From an uncultured Roseibium sp. (lineage in GTDB: Bacteria > Pseudomonadota > Alphaproteobacteria > Rhizobiales > Stappiaceae): a stretch of 64,000 bases of DNA. Positions 18,339 through 27,510 of the stretch are shown in pieces. Location: positions 372,001 to 436,000 of the forward strand of contig NZ_CANLVF010000003.1 of assembly GCF_947494555.1 (NCBI RefSeq), in the 5' to 3' direction. The position numbers and the translations under genes were made by a program. Under the pieces are notes generated by a model. That model was not told the origin of the DNA and did no database searches. It was given only the letters and a program-made list of their open reading frames with translations. Position 1 is the first letter of the stretch. Every line of letters starts with the position of its first letter.

Positions 18339-18664
18339 GTCCCGATCCCCTTGCAAGTTGCGCACCCAATCATCCGTTTCAAAATGTTCCCAAGGCCGCG
18401 CTGAAACCAATTCCGGATACGCTCCGAAAGCACGGTTTGCATCGCATATAGCCCGACTCAAGCCAACATCATTATGGTAAACGGCAAATTAATGACTTCT
18501 TCAAGTGGTCGAGACTTCAACTTCACGTTCTTGAACCGCGTCCGTTTCGGGCAGTCCCCGCGAATCCGGTTCGAACACGTTTGACACAGGCTGCAAATCA
18601 GTCCCCTCTGGAGCACAATCGCGAGCATCTGAACGCGCACGTGTCGAACCGCAAAGAGCTGGCT

Positions 18665-19012
18665 ATGACAACGAGCCCGATGGCCACCTATTTTTTCCTG
18701 GGCGCTGCAATTGTCGCTGAAGTCGTTGCGACATCAGCGCTTGCAAAGACTGAGAACTTCACCCGTCTTGTGCCATCTCTGATCACTGTGGTCGGGTATG
18801 CTGTCTCGTTCTGACTGCTGTCCTTTCCGATCCGGGTCCTGCCGACCGGTATCGTCTATGCCATCTGGTCAGGCGCAGGCATCGTGCTGATCACAATGGT
18901 CGCCTGGTTGGCTTTCGACCAGAAACTCGATCTGCCGGCCATCCTCGGTCTCGGCCTGATCATTACAGGTGTTGTGATCATCAATGTTTTCTCGAAATCG
19001 GTGGCTCATTAG
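18665..19012 (+). pseudogene. SMR multidrug efflux gene interrupted by one in-frame TGA
   Basis: Reading 115 codons from ATG 18665 to TAG 19010-19012 gives a full EmrE/Qac-like small multidrug resistance protein with a single internal TGA at 18812-18814. The first part has the membrane-embedded glutamate in AAIVAEVVATSALAK; the second has LPTGIVYAIWSGAGIVLI and a complete fourth helix. By eye the TGA sits where E. coli EmrE has Trp45 (ASFWLL), so TGG to TGA is the simplest event; the equivalent of Trp63 is intact. Downstream sequence is not otherwise decayed, so the lesion looks recent, or is a read-through codon or an error. ATG 18680 is an alternative start. Confidence 0.85.
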
Positions 19013-19159
19013 CGGGCTTCGCGCTTCATGGCTGCCGGCTCCTCCGGGGCAAAAACAGCAGCCTTGCTCGTACGGGCGGTGTTGAGTACGCTCCCCTGGC
19101 AGTGTTTGTTCGCGCGCGCTGCTTTGCAAGCTACCGCGCACAAGAGAGGGCGAGCTTGG

Positions 19160-21100
19160 ATGTACAGACACTTCCTGCTTTTCGCTTTCGCTTTTTTCCT
19201 GATATTTGGCATGCAGCAGCGTCTTTACGCACAGACAGAGCCCGGCTATGCCGGCTCTCAGACCTGCAAAGCCTGCCACAGTCAAGAATTCTCGAACTGG
19301 CAGTCAAGCCATCATGCAAAAGCCTGGACGCTGCCCACTGAGAGCACAGTCGCAGGTGATTTCGAGAATGCCGAGTTTGTGCACAAAGGCAAAAAAACAC
19401 GGTTCTTTCGAGACGGTGACGGCTTTTTCATCGAAACGACCGACATTTCCGATGGAACGAAGATTTTGGAAGTCGTCGGTGTCGCCGGCATCGAACCCCT
19501 GCAACAGTATCTGATTGAAACCGGCAACGGTCACGTTCAAGCGTTCGACGTTGTTTGGGACCGGCAAAAAGAACGCTGGTATCACCTTTATCCCGAACAG
19601 GACCTCCCTCCAGGAGACGGTTTCCACTGGACCGGTCCCTACAAGAGCTGGAATGCGCGCTGCGCAGAGTGCCATGCCACCGGATTTCAGAAGAATTACG
19701 ATCCTCGCGCACGGGCCTATAGCAGCGTGCATGCCGAAATAGGCGTTGGATGCGAAGCGTGCCATGGCCCGGCGGAAGCCCATGTCAGCAAATACAGTGC
19801 TCCAGAGACATTCGGGCCAGACACCTATGCCGGAACGGATGAGAGCGGATTTCTGTTTCGTTTTTCCGATGCGAACGCACAGACGGAAATCCAGCAATGC
19901 GCCGGATGCCACGCGCGGCGCGAGCCCTTCCAGGATGGAAACCCAGTTCCAGGAACCGCTTTTCATGATGCCTATCGCCTCGCACTGCTGCGCGACGGGC
20001 TTTACCATGCTGACGGTCAGATCCTGGATGAAGTCTATGTGTATGGTTCGTTTCTGCAGTCCAAGATGCACGAAATGGGTGTTCGGTGTTCCGATTGCCA
20101 CAAACCGCACAGCGGCAATCTGATTTCCGAAGGCAATGCCGTTTGCACGCAATGCCACTCCGAGGCCGGAAACCCGCGTTTTCCCTCCCTCGCACGCAAA
20201 GCCTATGACGATCCGGCACATCACTTTCATGAAGCGGGTTCGGAAGGAGCATCATGCGTGGCCTGCCACATGATTGAACGCACCTACATGGGGGTCGACG
20301 GCAGGCGGGACCATTCCTTTCGCGTTCCGAGACCAGATCTTTCTGCCCGAATTCAAACACCAAACGCCTGTAACGATTGCCATATCGACAAGTCTCCTGA
20401 ATGGGCCGCAGGCGCGTTGGAAAGCGCATTCCCGCAGAGTGCGCACCGCAAGCCGCATTTTTCCGAGGTGTTTGAAAGGACGAGAGCCGGCGCTCGCGGT
20501 TTTGGCGCTGATCTGACGAAGATTGCGCTCCACGCGGGCTTTCCGGGAATTGTCAGAGCTTCGGCGCTCGACCTGTTGAGAAGCCGCGCCTCGACGGAAG
20601 ACATTGACCGGATTACACCTTTGCTGGACGATTCGGATCCGCTTGTCCGTGCCGCCGCCGTGCGGCTGCAAGCAGGTCGTCCGGCCGCTGATCGCATAAG
20701 TTTCCTGGAAAAAAGTCTCACGGATCCGGTGAAGTCTGTCCGGCTTTCGGCTGCCCGAGCGATGCTTGGGATTCCCGTAACGGACGACACACTCAGGCAA
20801 GACGTGCAACAGGGGATGCAGGAGTGGCAACAGTCGCTGTCCGCAAAGCTTGATTTTCCTGAAACTCATATGGTCATCGGCGGTACTGCGCTTACGCTCA
20901 GAAATCCACGTGCAGCCGTGAACGCGTTCGCGGAAGCAACCAATCTTGATCCCCAACTCGCCGAAGCCTGGGTCATGCAGGTGCGTCTGCATCTGGCTGC
21001 AAATGATTACGCATCGGCTGAATTCACACTGCAAAAAGCGCTTAACAATATTCCCGACAATCCGGAATTACTTCAATTAAAACGCCAGTTTAATCAGTAG
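19160..21100 (+). CDS. Octaheme c-type cytochrome with HEAT/TPR-like C-terminus
   Basis: Exported multiheme protein, 646 residues from ATG 19160 (GAGAGGG ribosome binding site); the frame is open to 19028 but the signal peptide (YRHFLLFAFAFFLIFG, ending RLYAQ) begins at this ATG. Eight CxxCH sites occur in order: CKACH, CAECH, CEACH, CAGCH, CSDCH, CTQCH, CVACH, CNDCH. After the heme region (about 25-420) come helical repeats resembling HEAT units (about 450-570) and a TPR-like pair at the end (NPRAAVNAFAEATNLDPQLA). This architecture is found in uncharacterised cytochromes related to the c554/NrfA-like multiheme group. An electron-transfer role is likely; substrate and partner are unknown. 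Confidence 0.88.
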   Translation: MYRHFLLFAFAFFLIFGMQQRLYAQTEPGYAGSQTCKACHSQEFSNWQSSHHAKAWTLPTESTVAGDFENAEFVHKGKKTRFFRDGDGFFIETTDISDGTKILEVVGVAGIEPLQQYLIETGNGHVQAFDVVWDRQKERWYHLYPEQDLPPGDGFHWTGPYKSWNARCAECHATGFQKNYDPRARAYSSVHAEIGVGCEACHGPAEAHVSKYSAPETFGPDTYAGTDESGFLFRFSDANAQTEIQQCAGCHARREPFQDGNPVPGTAFHDAYRLALLRDGLYHADGQILDEVYVYGSFLQSKMHEMGVRCSDCHKPHSGNLISEGNAVCTQCHSEAGNPRFPSLARKAYDDPAHHFHEAGSEGASCVACHMIERTYMGVDGRRDHSFRVPRPDLSARIQTPNACNDCHIDKSPEWAAGALESAFPQSAHRKPHFSEVFERTRAGARGFGADLTKIALHAGFPGIVRASALDLLRSRASTEDIDRITPLLDDSDPLVRAAAVRLQAGRPAADRISFLEKSLTDPVKSVRLSAARAMLGIPVTDDTLRQDVQQGMQEWQQSLSAKLDFPETHMVIGGTALTLRNPRAAVNAFAEATNLDPQLAEAWVMQVRLHLAANDYASAEFTLQKALNNIPDNPELLQLKRQFNQ

Positions 21101-21307
21101 TAATTACAATGAGTTTTTATTCACATTTGGCTTAATACGAACGCACTGTCATTTTCTGCAAACAAAAAACTCACCCCCTGACAAAAAAGCCAGTTAGAGC
21201 TGTTGACGCTGCGGTAAATTCGTCCTCTGATTGAGGCGCCTCTAACCAAACTATTGGGATGCTTTACCTTTTGTAATGCGCCTAAATAATCTGGGACGAA
21301 CAAAGAC

Positions 21308-22912
21308 ATGACATTTGGATTAAGAATCTCTGTGCGAAAGCTCGCCGCCGGCGCAATCGGAGCGCTTGCACTGGCAAGCGCAATTCCAGCTTTTGCGCAA
21401 ACCGACGAAAAACCCAATATCCTTGTGATTTGGGGAGATGACGTCGGACAATCGAACATCTCCGCGTACACGATGGGCCTGATGGGATACCGCACGCCGA
21501 ACATCGACCGCGTCGCCAACGAGGGCATGATTTTCACCGACTACTACGGCGAGCAATCGTGCACCGCAGGCCGTTCGTCCTACATCATGGGCCAGAGCGT
21601 GTTCCGGACAGGATTGTCCAAGGTCGGGCTGCCTGGTGCTGATCTGGGCATGCAGGAGGAAGACCCGACAATCGCCGGATTGCTGAAGGCCCAGGGATAC
21701 GTCACGGGCCAGTTCGGCAAGAACCATCTTGGCGACAAGGACGAACACCTGCCGACCAACCACGGTTTCGATGAATTTTTCGGAAATCTCTACCACCTCA
21801 ACGCGGAAGAAGAGCCGGAAAACGCAGATTATCCAGGCGATACCGTGATGCCGGACGGCAGGACGTTCCGTGAGACGTTCGGCCCGCGCGGTGTCATCAA
21901 ATCCTCCGCAGACGGTTCCATCGAAGATACGGGACCATTGACCAAAAAGCGCATGGAGACGGTCGACGAGGAAACGGTTGCAGCCGCGATCGACTTCATT
22001 CGCCGCGCACATGACCAGAACCAGCCATTTTATGTCTGGTGGAACGGAACTCGCATGCATTTCAGGACCCACGTAAAACCTGAAATGATGAACCAGGCCA
22101 AGGAGATCGCCGGACACAACGTCGATGAATACACCGCAGGCATGATCGAACATGACCTGCATGTCGGCCAGCTTCTTGATCTTCTTGATGAACTCGGGAT
22201 CGCCGACAACACCATCGTTCACTACTCGACCGACAATGGCCCGCATTACAATACGTGGCCGGATGCCGCCGCAACGCCATTCTTCGGCGAAAAGAACACC
22301 AACTGGGAAGGCGGCTGGCGGGTTCCTTCCATGGTGCGCTGGCCCGGACAGATCGAGGCAGGTGCTGTTTCCAACGAAATCATGCACCACATGGACTGGT
22401 TGCCGACCTATCTTGCCGCAGCGGGCGTTCCGGACATCAAGGAGCAGCTGATAGAAGGCGGCGTCCAGGCGATCGGACGCGACTACAAGGTTCACCTGGA
22501 CGGCTATAACTTTCTTCCTCACCTGCTCGGTGAAACAGATGCAGGTCCGCGCCGCGAAATCTTCTATTTCTCGGACGATGGCGACCTGACAGCGCTACGC
22601 TATAACGACTGGAAGATGATTTTCATGGAACAGAAGGCCTACCAGACCTTCCGCGCCTGGATCGAACCTTTCACACCGCTGCGCGTGCCGTTGATCTTCA
22701 ATCTGCGCCGGGACCCATACGAGCGGTCCTACAGAACGTCGAACACCTACTACGATTGGCTGATCGACCGCGCTTACCTGCTGGTTCCTGCGCAGCAATA
22801 TGTGGGGCAGTTCCTGGCAACATTCCAGGAGTTCCCGCCGCGGCAGAAAGCGGCAAGTTTCTCGCTGGACCAGGTAATGGAGAAGCTCTCGACGCCCGGC
22901 GGGGCGCAGTAA
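21308..22912 (+). CDS. Exported type I arylsulfatase
   Basis: Hydrolyses sulfate esters in the periplasm. 534 residues with a signal peptide (about 1-30, ending IPAFAQ). Metal site aspartates in WGDDVGQSN, formylglycine motif CTAGR with Cys85 (matches C-x-A/P-x-R, so a formylglycine-generating enzyme is required), GKNHLGD and STDNGPHYNTW complete the alkaline-phosphatase-fold active site. It is followed by a good intrinsic terminator and then by an exported HAD phosphatase and the MoxR/Bat operon. Confidence 0.93.
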   Translation: MTFGLRISVRKLAAGAIGALALASAIPAFAQTDEKPNILVIWGDDVGQSNISAYTMGLMGYRTPNIDRVANEGMIFTDYYGEQSCTAGRSSYIMGQSVFRTGLSKVGLPGADLGMQEEDPTIAGLLKAQGYVTGQFGKNHLGDKDEHLPTNHGFDEFFGNLYHLNAEEEPENADYPGDTVMPDGRTFRETFGPRGVIKSSADGSIEDTGPLTKKRMETVDEETVAAAIDFIRRAHDQNQPFYVWWNGTRMHFRTHVKPEMMNQAKEIAGHNVDEYTAGMIEHDLHVGQLLDLLDELGIADNTIVHYSTDNGPHYNTWPDAAATPFFGEKNTNWEGGWRVPSMVRWPGQIEAGAVSNEIMHHMDWLPTYLAAAGVPDIKEQLIEGGVQAIGRDYKVHLDGYNFLPHLLGETDAGPRREIFYFSDDGDLTALRYNDWKMIFMEQKAYQTFRAWIEPFTPLRVPLIFNLRRDPYERSYRTSNTYYDWLIDRAYLLVPAQQYVGQFLATFQEFPPRQKAASFSLDQVMEKLSTPGGAQ

Positions 22913-22927
22913 AAGCCCGCTTCCATG

Positions 22928-22956
22928 CGGCGGCGGAGTTTCTTCGCCGCCGTTTT
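22928..22956 (+). terminator. Intrinsic terminator after the arylsulfatase gene
   Basis: CGGCGGCG (22928-22935), 9-base loop, CGCCGCCG (22945-22952) and TTTT. It lies 15 bases after the sulfatase stop and 43 bases before the phosphatase start, so downstream genes are either partly attenuated or separately expressed. Confidence 0.7.
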
Positions 22957-22998
22957 GCGCCCGTTCCATAACCACCTGCTTTCCGTCGAGTGTCCCCA

Positions 22999-23976
22999 AT
23001 GCGTAATGTTCTTTTCCTGGTCCTGTCTGTTGTCTGGATCGGGAACGTCCTGGCAGATCCGCTTCCGTCCTGGAATGAGGGTGAGACAAAAACCAGACTT
23101 CTTGAATTCGTCAACAGGGTGACTGAACCCGGGTCCCCGGATTTCGTACCCACCCCTGCCCGGGTCGCTGTCTTCGACAACGACGGAACCCTCTGGGCGG
23201 AGCAACCGGTCTACTTTCAGTTTCTTTATGCACTGGACCGGCTGAAGGAAATCGCCGCCGCGGACCCTTCAGTGCTTAACAGCGATGTTTTGAAGGCAGC
23301 CGCGCAAGGCGACCTGGAAACAGTTGCCAAGGCCGGCGAGGAAGGACTTCTGGAAGTCGTCATGGTGTCCCACTCCGGGATCAGCGTCGAAGACTTTCAG
23401 GCCGACGTCGCCAAGTGGATGGCAACCGCTGTCCACCCGACCAAGGACTTGCCGCTGAAACACATGACCTATCAGCCGATGCTGGAGCTGTTGCGGTACC
23501 TGCGCGACGAGGGTTTCACGACATATATCGTTTCGGGTGGCGGTATCCATTTCATGCGCGCCTTCGCCGAAGAAGCCTATGGCATTCCACCAGAGCAGAT
23601 CATCGGCAGCGCCGGAAAAACGCGCTATGAAATTGTCGACGGAGAGCCGACCATTTTGAAAGATCCCGGCATTGCGTTTATCGACGACAAGGCGGGAAAG
23701 CCAGTCGGCATCGATTCCAAGATCGGGCGCAAACCGATCCTCGTCGGCGGCAATTCCGATGGCGACTTTGAAATGCTCGAGTGGGCGACATCGGGCGATG
23801 GTGCCCGGCTTGGCCTCATCGTTCACCACACCGATGCAACGCGCGAATGGGCCTATGACCGGGACAGTCATATCGGCAGGCTTGACAGAGGCCTTGACGA
23901 AGGTCCGGCAATGAATTGGCTTTTCGTGGACATGGCAAAGGACTGGAGCCGGGTCTGGAGCGGGTCCGGAAATTGA
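22999..23976 (+). CDS. Exported HAD-superfamily phosphatase
   Basis: 325 residues from ATG 22999 (GTG 22990 is possible), with a signal peptide ending near VLADP. HAD motif I is FDNDGTLW, motif II YIVSGGG, and motif IV lies in GGNSDGDFEM. A phosphohydrolase with phosphoserine-phosphatase-like layout is indicated; the substrate is unknown. The pairing of an exported phosphatase with an exported sulfatase suggests scavenging of organic sulfate and phosphate esters, but this is inference. It is 40 bases upstream of moxR. Confidence 0.85.
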   Translation: MRNVLFLVLSVVWIGNVLADPLPSWNEGETKTRLLEFVNRVTEPGSPDFVPTPARVAVFDNDGTLWAEQPVYFQFLYALDRLKEIAAADPSVLNSDVLKAAAQGDLETVAKAGEEGLLEVVMVSHSGISVEDFQADVAKWMATAVHPTKDLPLKHMTYQPMLELLRYLRDEGFTTYIVSGGGIHFMRAFAEEAYGIPPEQIIGSAGKTRYEIVDGEPTILKDPGIAFIDDKAGKPVGIDSKIGRKPILVGGNSDGDFEMLEWATSGDGARLGLIVHHTDATREWAYDRDSHIGRLDRGLDEGPAMNWLFVDMAKDWSRVWSGSGN

Positions 23977-24016
23977 CACCGGAAAAGATATTTGGCCCTG
24001 CCCCGCTTCGACGGGA

Positions 24017-25030
24017 ATGAATTCGGAACGCTCAATGCCAGGCTCACTTCAGCAAATTCAGGATCTCAAATCCCGCATCCAGCAGTCGATAATCGGTCAG
24101 GAGGATGTCGTTGACAGGTTGATCATAGGTTTGCTGGCCAACGGCAACCTTCTGGTGGAGGGATTACCGGGCCTTGCGAAAACACGCGCGATCAAGGCGC
24201 TGGCCAGGAACCTGGAAGCTGATTTCAGCCGAATCCAGTTCACGCCCGACCTTTTACCGTCGGATGTGACCGGGACGGAAGTCTATCACCAGTCCGGCGG
24301 GACAGGTACGTTCCGGTTCGAAAAGGGACCGATTTTCGCCAATATTGTCTTGGCGGATGAGATCAACAGGGCACCTGCGAAAGTACAGGCCGCCTTGCTT
24401 GAAGCCATGGAAGAGCGGCAGGTCACCGTATCCGGCACGACGCACGTGATGGACCCGCTTTTCATGGTGATGGCAACGCAAAATCCCGTTGAACAGGAAG
24501 GAACCTATCCTCTGCCCGAAGCACAGATGGACCGCTTCCTCATGCATGTCTTGATCACTTATCCCCCTGTGGCGGACGAAGTGAAGGTGGTGGAACTTGT
24601 CAGGGCGGAAGAGCAGGCTGCACTGGCGTCCGGCTCAGAAGAGCGCAAAGAGACTTCAGCCAACCCGCCGGTCCCCCAGTCCGCTGTTTTCGAAGCGCGG
24701 ACTGATATCGCCGCCGTTCACGTTTCCGAAGCGCTGGTTCGATATATGGCCGATCTGGTTCAGGCCACCCGCACGCCTGCGCTCTACACAGACGAGCTCG
24801 GACGCTGGATCGAAATCGGCGCAAGTCCGCGCGCGTCAATTGCGCTTGATAAATGCGGCAGGACACATGCCTGGCTCGCCGGCCGCGATTACGTGGATCC
24901 ACTCGATGTCCAGGCAATCGTTCACGATGTCCTGAGGCACAGGCTCACGCTCAGCTTCGAGGCGGAAGGAGACGGTGTGACCCCCGATGACATGATCGAT
25001 GAAATCGTCAAGAATGTCGCCTTGACTTGA
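24017..25030 (+). CDS. MoxR-family AAA+ ATPase
   Basis: Cytoplasmic AAA+ chaperone-like ATPase that works with von Willebrand A proteins in maturation or activation of partner proteins. 337 residues: Walker A EGLPGLAKT, Walker B VLADEINRAP, sensor 1 in MATQNPVEQEGTYPLPEAQ and sensor 2 near SPRASIAL. ATG 24017 is the first start; ATG 24035 is also possible. First gene of a six-gene string with DUF58, DUF4381 and Bat proteins. Confidence 0.93.
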   Translation: MNSERSMPGSLQQIQDLKSRIQQSIIGQEDVVDRLIIGLLANGNLLVEGLPGLAKTRAIKALARNLEADFSRIQFTPDLLPSDVTGTEVYHQSGGTGTFRFEKGPIFANIVLADEINRAPAKVQAALLEAMEERQVTVSGTTHVMDPLFMVMATQNPVEQEGTYPLPEAQMDRFLMHVLITYPPVADEVKVVELVRAEEQAALASGSEERKETSANPPVPQSAVFEARTDIAAVHVSEALVRYMADLVQATRTPALYTDELGRWIEIGASPRASIALDKCGRTHAWLAGRDYVDPLDVQAIVHDVLRHRLTLSFEAEGDGVTPDDMIDEIVKNVALT

Positions 25031-25058
25031 CCAGGCACGCACTGGCCCGGAGACCTGA

Positions 25059-26063
25059 ATGCGAGATCGTGCTGCAAGAACACGAACCGGCCTGTCGGTA
25101 AAGACGGCTGAACCGGATCGGCCCACCGATCCGCGTGTGCACGTGACGGTTTCTCAATTGCGGGCCCTGGAAAACAGCGTAAGGTCACTGCGGTTTCTTC
25201 CACGCCAACCTGTCTCGAGCGTCTTCAATGGACGTCATGCCTCGCGATTGCGAGGCCGCGGCCTGAATTTCGAAGAACTGCGCGGATATCTGCCGGGTGA
25301 CGATCCCAGAACAATTGACTGGAAGGTCACCGCGCGCACCGGCGAACCCCACATTCGCGTCTTCAGCGAAGAGCGGGACCGTCCGGCTCTCCTGGTTGTC
25401 GACCAGCGCATGTCGATGTTCTTCGGTACGCGTCACGCCATGAAATCGGTAACGGCGGCAGAGGCCGCCGCGCTCGCTGCTTTCCGCATTCTCGATCAGG
25501 GTGACCGGGTCGGCGGCCTGATTTTTGGCGATGCTCTGGTAGCGGAGATCAAGCCGAAAGCGAGCCGCAGCGCGCGCGACCAGCTGATCGCCGCACTGGT
25601 GCGCGCCAATCAGATGCTGCACGCCGACGCCGCTTTTTCCGATAATCCGACCCCGCTCAATCTTCCTCTTTCAAAGGTCGCAAAGATTGCGCGGCGCGGA
25701 TTTCTGATTGTCGTGATCTCCGATTTCGATGGGATTGACGCGAAGACCACCCGGCTCATTGGCGACCTGTCGCGCAACAACGACCTAGTCCTGTGTCCCG
25801 TGACAGATCCCGTTTCCGGGGACATCCCGCGAAATACAAAACTGGTGGTTTCGAACGGGGATCTTCAGGCCGAATTGGACACCGGCTCGGGCGACGTGCG
25901 CAAACGTCTGACAGAGTTTGCCTCCGGGCGCCTCAACGAGGTCTTGAGCTGGCAGAAACGGTTCGGCCTTCCCGTATTACCGCTCACCGCAGGCGAGGAC
26001 ACAGTTCCGCAAATTCAGCGCCTCACCGGCATCGGCCCGAGATCCAGCGGGCGCGGCCGATGA
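25059..26063 (+). CDS. DUF58 domain protein of the MoxR/Bat operon
   Basis: 334 residues. The DUF58 core GRGLNFEELRGYLPGDDPRT followed by IDWKVTARTGEPHIR lies at about 68-105, and a vWA-like fold follows. DUF58 proteins are constant partners of MoxR ATPases; they are soluble and probably bridge ATPase and membrane VWA proteins. The stop overlaps the next start (ATGA, 26060-26063). Confidence 0.88.
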   Translation: MRDRAARTRTGLSVKTAEPDRPTDPRVHVTVSQLRALENSVRSLRFLPRQPVSSVFNGRHASRLRGRGLNFEELRGYLPGDDPRTIDWKVTARTGEPHIRVFSEERDRPALLVVDQRMSMFFGTRHAMKSVTAAEAAALAAFRILDQGDRVGGLIFGDALVAEIKPKASRSARDQLIAALVRANQMLHADAAFSDNPTPLNLPLSKVAKIARRGFLIVVISDFDGIDAKTTRLIGDLSRNNDLVLCPVTDPVSGDIPRNTKLVVSNGDLQAELDTGSGDVRKRLTEFASGRLNEVLSWQKRFGLPVLPLTAGEDTVPQIQRLTGIGPRSSGRGR

Positions 26064-26530
26064 ATGAAGACTGGAGCGGCCTCAATCTCTCCGAGCTGAT
26101 CGATCTGCTGGAGCCCATGCCGCAACCGGCGCAAGTTTCGCTTGTTCCGCAAACAGCTGGTTGGATCTGGCTCGGTGCAGCCGTTTTGGCCGGTATCGCC
26201 ATGCTTTGCTGGTGGCTCTATCGCCTGCGGAAAAGAAACGCTTATCGCCGGCAAGCGCTCACAGAACTTGAAGCATGCCAGAACGACCCCGGCGAACTGG
26301 CGCGGATCCTGCGGCGCACTGCCCTTGCTGCCTATCCCAGGGCCGAGATTGCCTCCTTGCACGGACGGGACTGGCTCGCATTTCTCGATCGAACCTATCC
26401 CGGCAATGCCTTTCTGGAAGGGGCCGGGAAGGACCTTGCCGACGCGCCTTACCGCCAAAGCGGATCTTTTAAACACCTGAAGCCCGTTGTTTCTGACTGG
26501 ATCCGAAAACACAAAAGCGAGGCCGCATGA
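26060..26530 (+). CDS. DUF4381 membrane protein of the MoxR/Bat operon
   Basis: 156 residues, with one membrane helix at about 31-53 (GWIWLGAAVLAGIAMLCWWL) and a basic cytoplasmic C-terminal domain with LHGRDWLAFLD, the usual DUF4381 signature. Start and stop overlap both neighbours by 4 bases. It accompanies batA and DUF58 genes in many proteobacteria; molecular function unknown. Confidence 0.85.
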   Translation: MNEDWSGLNLSELIDLLEPMPQPAQVSLVPQTAGWIWLGAAVLAGIAMLCWWLYRLRKRNAYRRQALTELEACQNDPGELARILRRTALAAYPRAEIASLHGRDWLAFLDRTYPGNAFLEGAGKDLADAPYRQSGSFKHLKPVVSDWIRKHKSEAA

Positions 26531-27510
26531 TCGAATTCGGCCATCCTTTTGTCTTTCTGATGCTACCGCTGCCTCTGTTGATCTATTTTCTGCTTCCGGC
26601 ACACAGGCAGCGCGTCGCTGCGTTCCGGTTTCCCTTTTTCAGAGAACTCGCACGATCCGCCGGTCGGGAACCGCATGCCGGGGCTATCGTTTTCAGCCGG
26701 ACCAGACTGCAGAACGGGGCGGCGATCCTCGTCTGGGGGCTGCTTGTCTGCGCTCTCGCAAATCCCGAGCGCGTGGGCGAACCGATCACACAGGAAAAGG
26801 CCGCCCGTGACGTCATGCTGGCCATAGACATCTCCGGATCGATGGACCAGCGGGACTTTCCGGCAGCAGACGGGCAACGCGTGCAACGGCTGGACGCCGT
26901 CAAGCGCGTGGTGGGTGACTTTATCGACGCCCGCGATGGCGAACGCGTCGCGCTCATCGTCTTCGGCGCGAAGGCCTTCGTGCAGGCCCCCTTCACGGAA
27001 GACCTGGCAACCGTGCGCGCGCTGCTGGATCAGACGGAGGTAGGCATGGCCGGACCGCACACGGTCCTTGGAGATGCCATCGGACTTGCCATCAAGACCT
27101 TTCAAACCAGTGAGATTGAGGATCGCCTGCTGATCGTCTTGAGCGACGGTGCGGACACCGGCAGCCGCATGACGCCGATCAATGCCGCTGCCATCGCGGC
27201 ACGCGAAGGCGTCGAGCTGATCACGATCGGTGTGGGCGACCCGAAGGGAACGGGGGAGCAGCGGTTGGACGAACGCACGCTCACCGACATCGCCACCACG
27301 GCTGGAGGCCGCTACTATTTTGCCGGGGACGAAACGGCCCTCGGTGACATCTATGACCGGATCGATGCCCAGACACCCAAAAAGATAGACGTCTCGGTTT
27401 ACCGGCCCAAGAAACCTCTCGCGCATATCCTGATTGCGATTTCGGCAGCGATCGGTCTCGCCACACTGGGGCTTTTATACGCTTTCAAAACCCGGAGGCG
27501 TCTTGCATGA
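26527..27510 (+). CDS. batA: BatA-like von Willebrand factor A membrane protein
   Basis: 327 residues: N-terminal hydrophobic BatA segment (about 5-25), second helix (about 60-80), VWA domain at about 92-290 with an intact MIDAS, LAIDISGSMDQRD, the MIDAS threonine/aspartate loop around LSDGADTGSRMT, and a C-terminal helix (about 300-320). Bat proteins help aerotolerance in Bacteroides and are linked to MoxR in other bacteria; client proteins here are unknown. Four-base overlap with both neighbours. Confidence 0.9.
   Translation: MIEFGHPFVFLMLPLPLLIYFLLPAHRQRVAAFRFPFFRELARSAGREPHAGAIVFSRTRLQNGAAILVWGLLVCALANPERVGEPITQEKAARDVMLAIDISGSMDQRDFPAADGQRVQRLDAVKRVVGDFIDARDGERVALIVFGAKAFVQAPFTEDLATVRALLDQTEVGMAGPHTVLGDAIGLAIKTFQTSEIEDRLLIVLSDGADTGSRMTPINAAAIAAREGVELITIGVGDPKGTGEQRLDERTLTDIATTAGGRYYFAGDETALGDIYDRIDAQTPKKIDVSVYRPKKPLAHILIAISAAIGLATLGLLYAFKTRRRLA

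Noticed and set aside
18500..18664. Possible guanidine (ykkC-type) riboswitch before the SMR gene
   Set aside because: SMR genes can be under such control, but I could not find the paired ACGR-loop hairpins or other conserved elements, and the gene is of the Qac rather than the guanidine-export subtype.
18812..18814. Selenocysteine reading of the TGA in the SMR gene
   Set aside because: The aligned residue in relatives is tryptophan, not cysteine, and no SECIS-like hairpin follows the codon.
21320..22522. Open frame of 400 codons on the minus strand
   Set aside because: It is the antisense shadow of the arylsulfatase gene, whose motifs, signal peptide and terminator are clear; the antisense frame has no ribosome binding site or family features.
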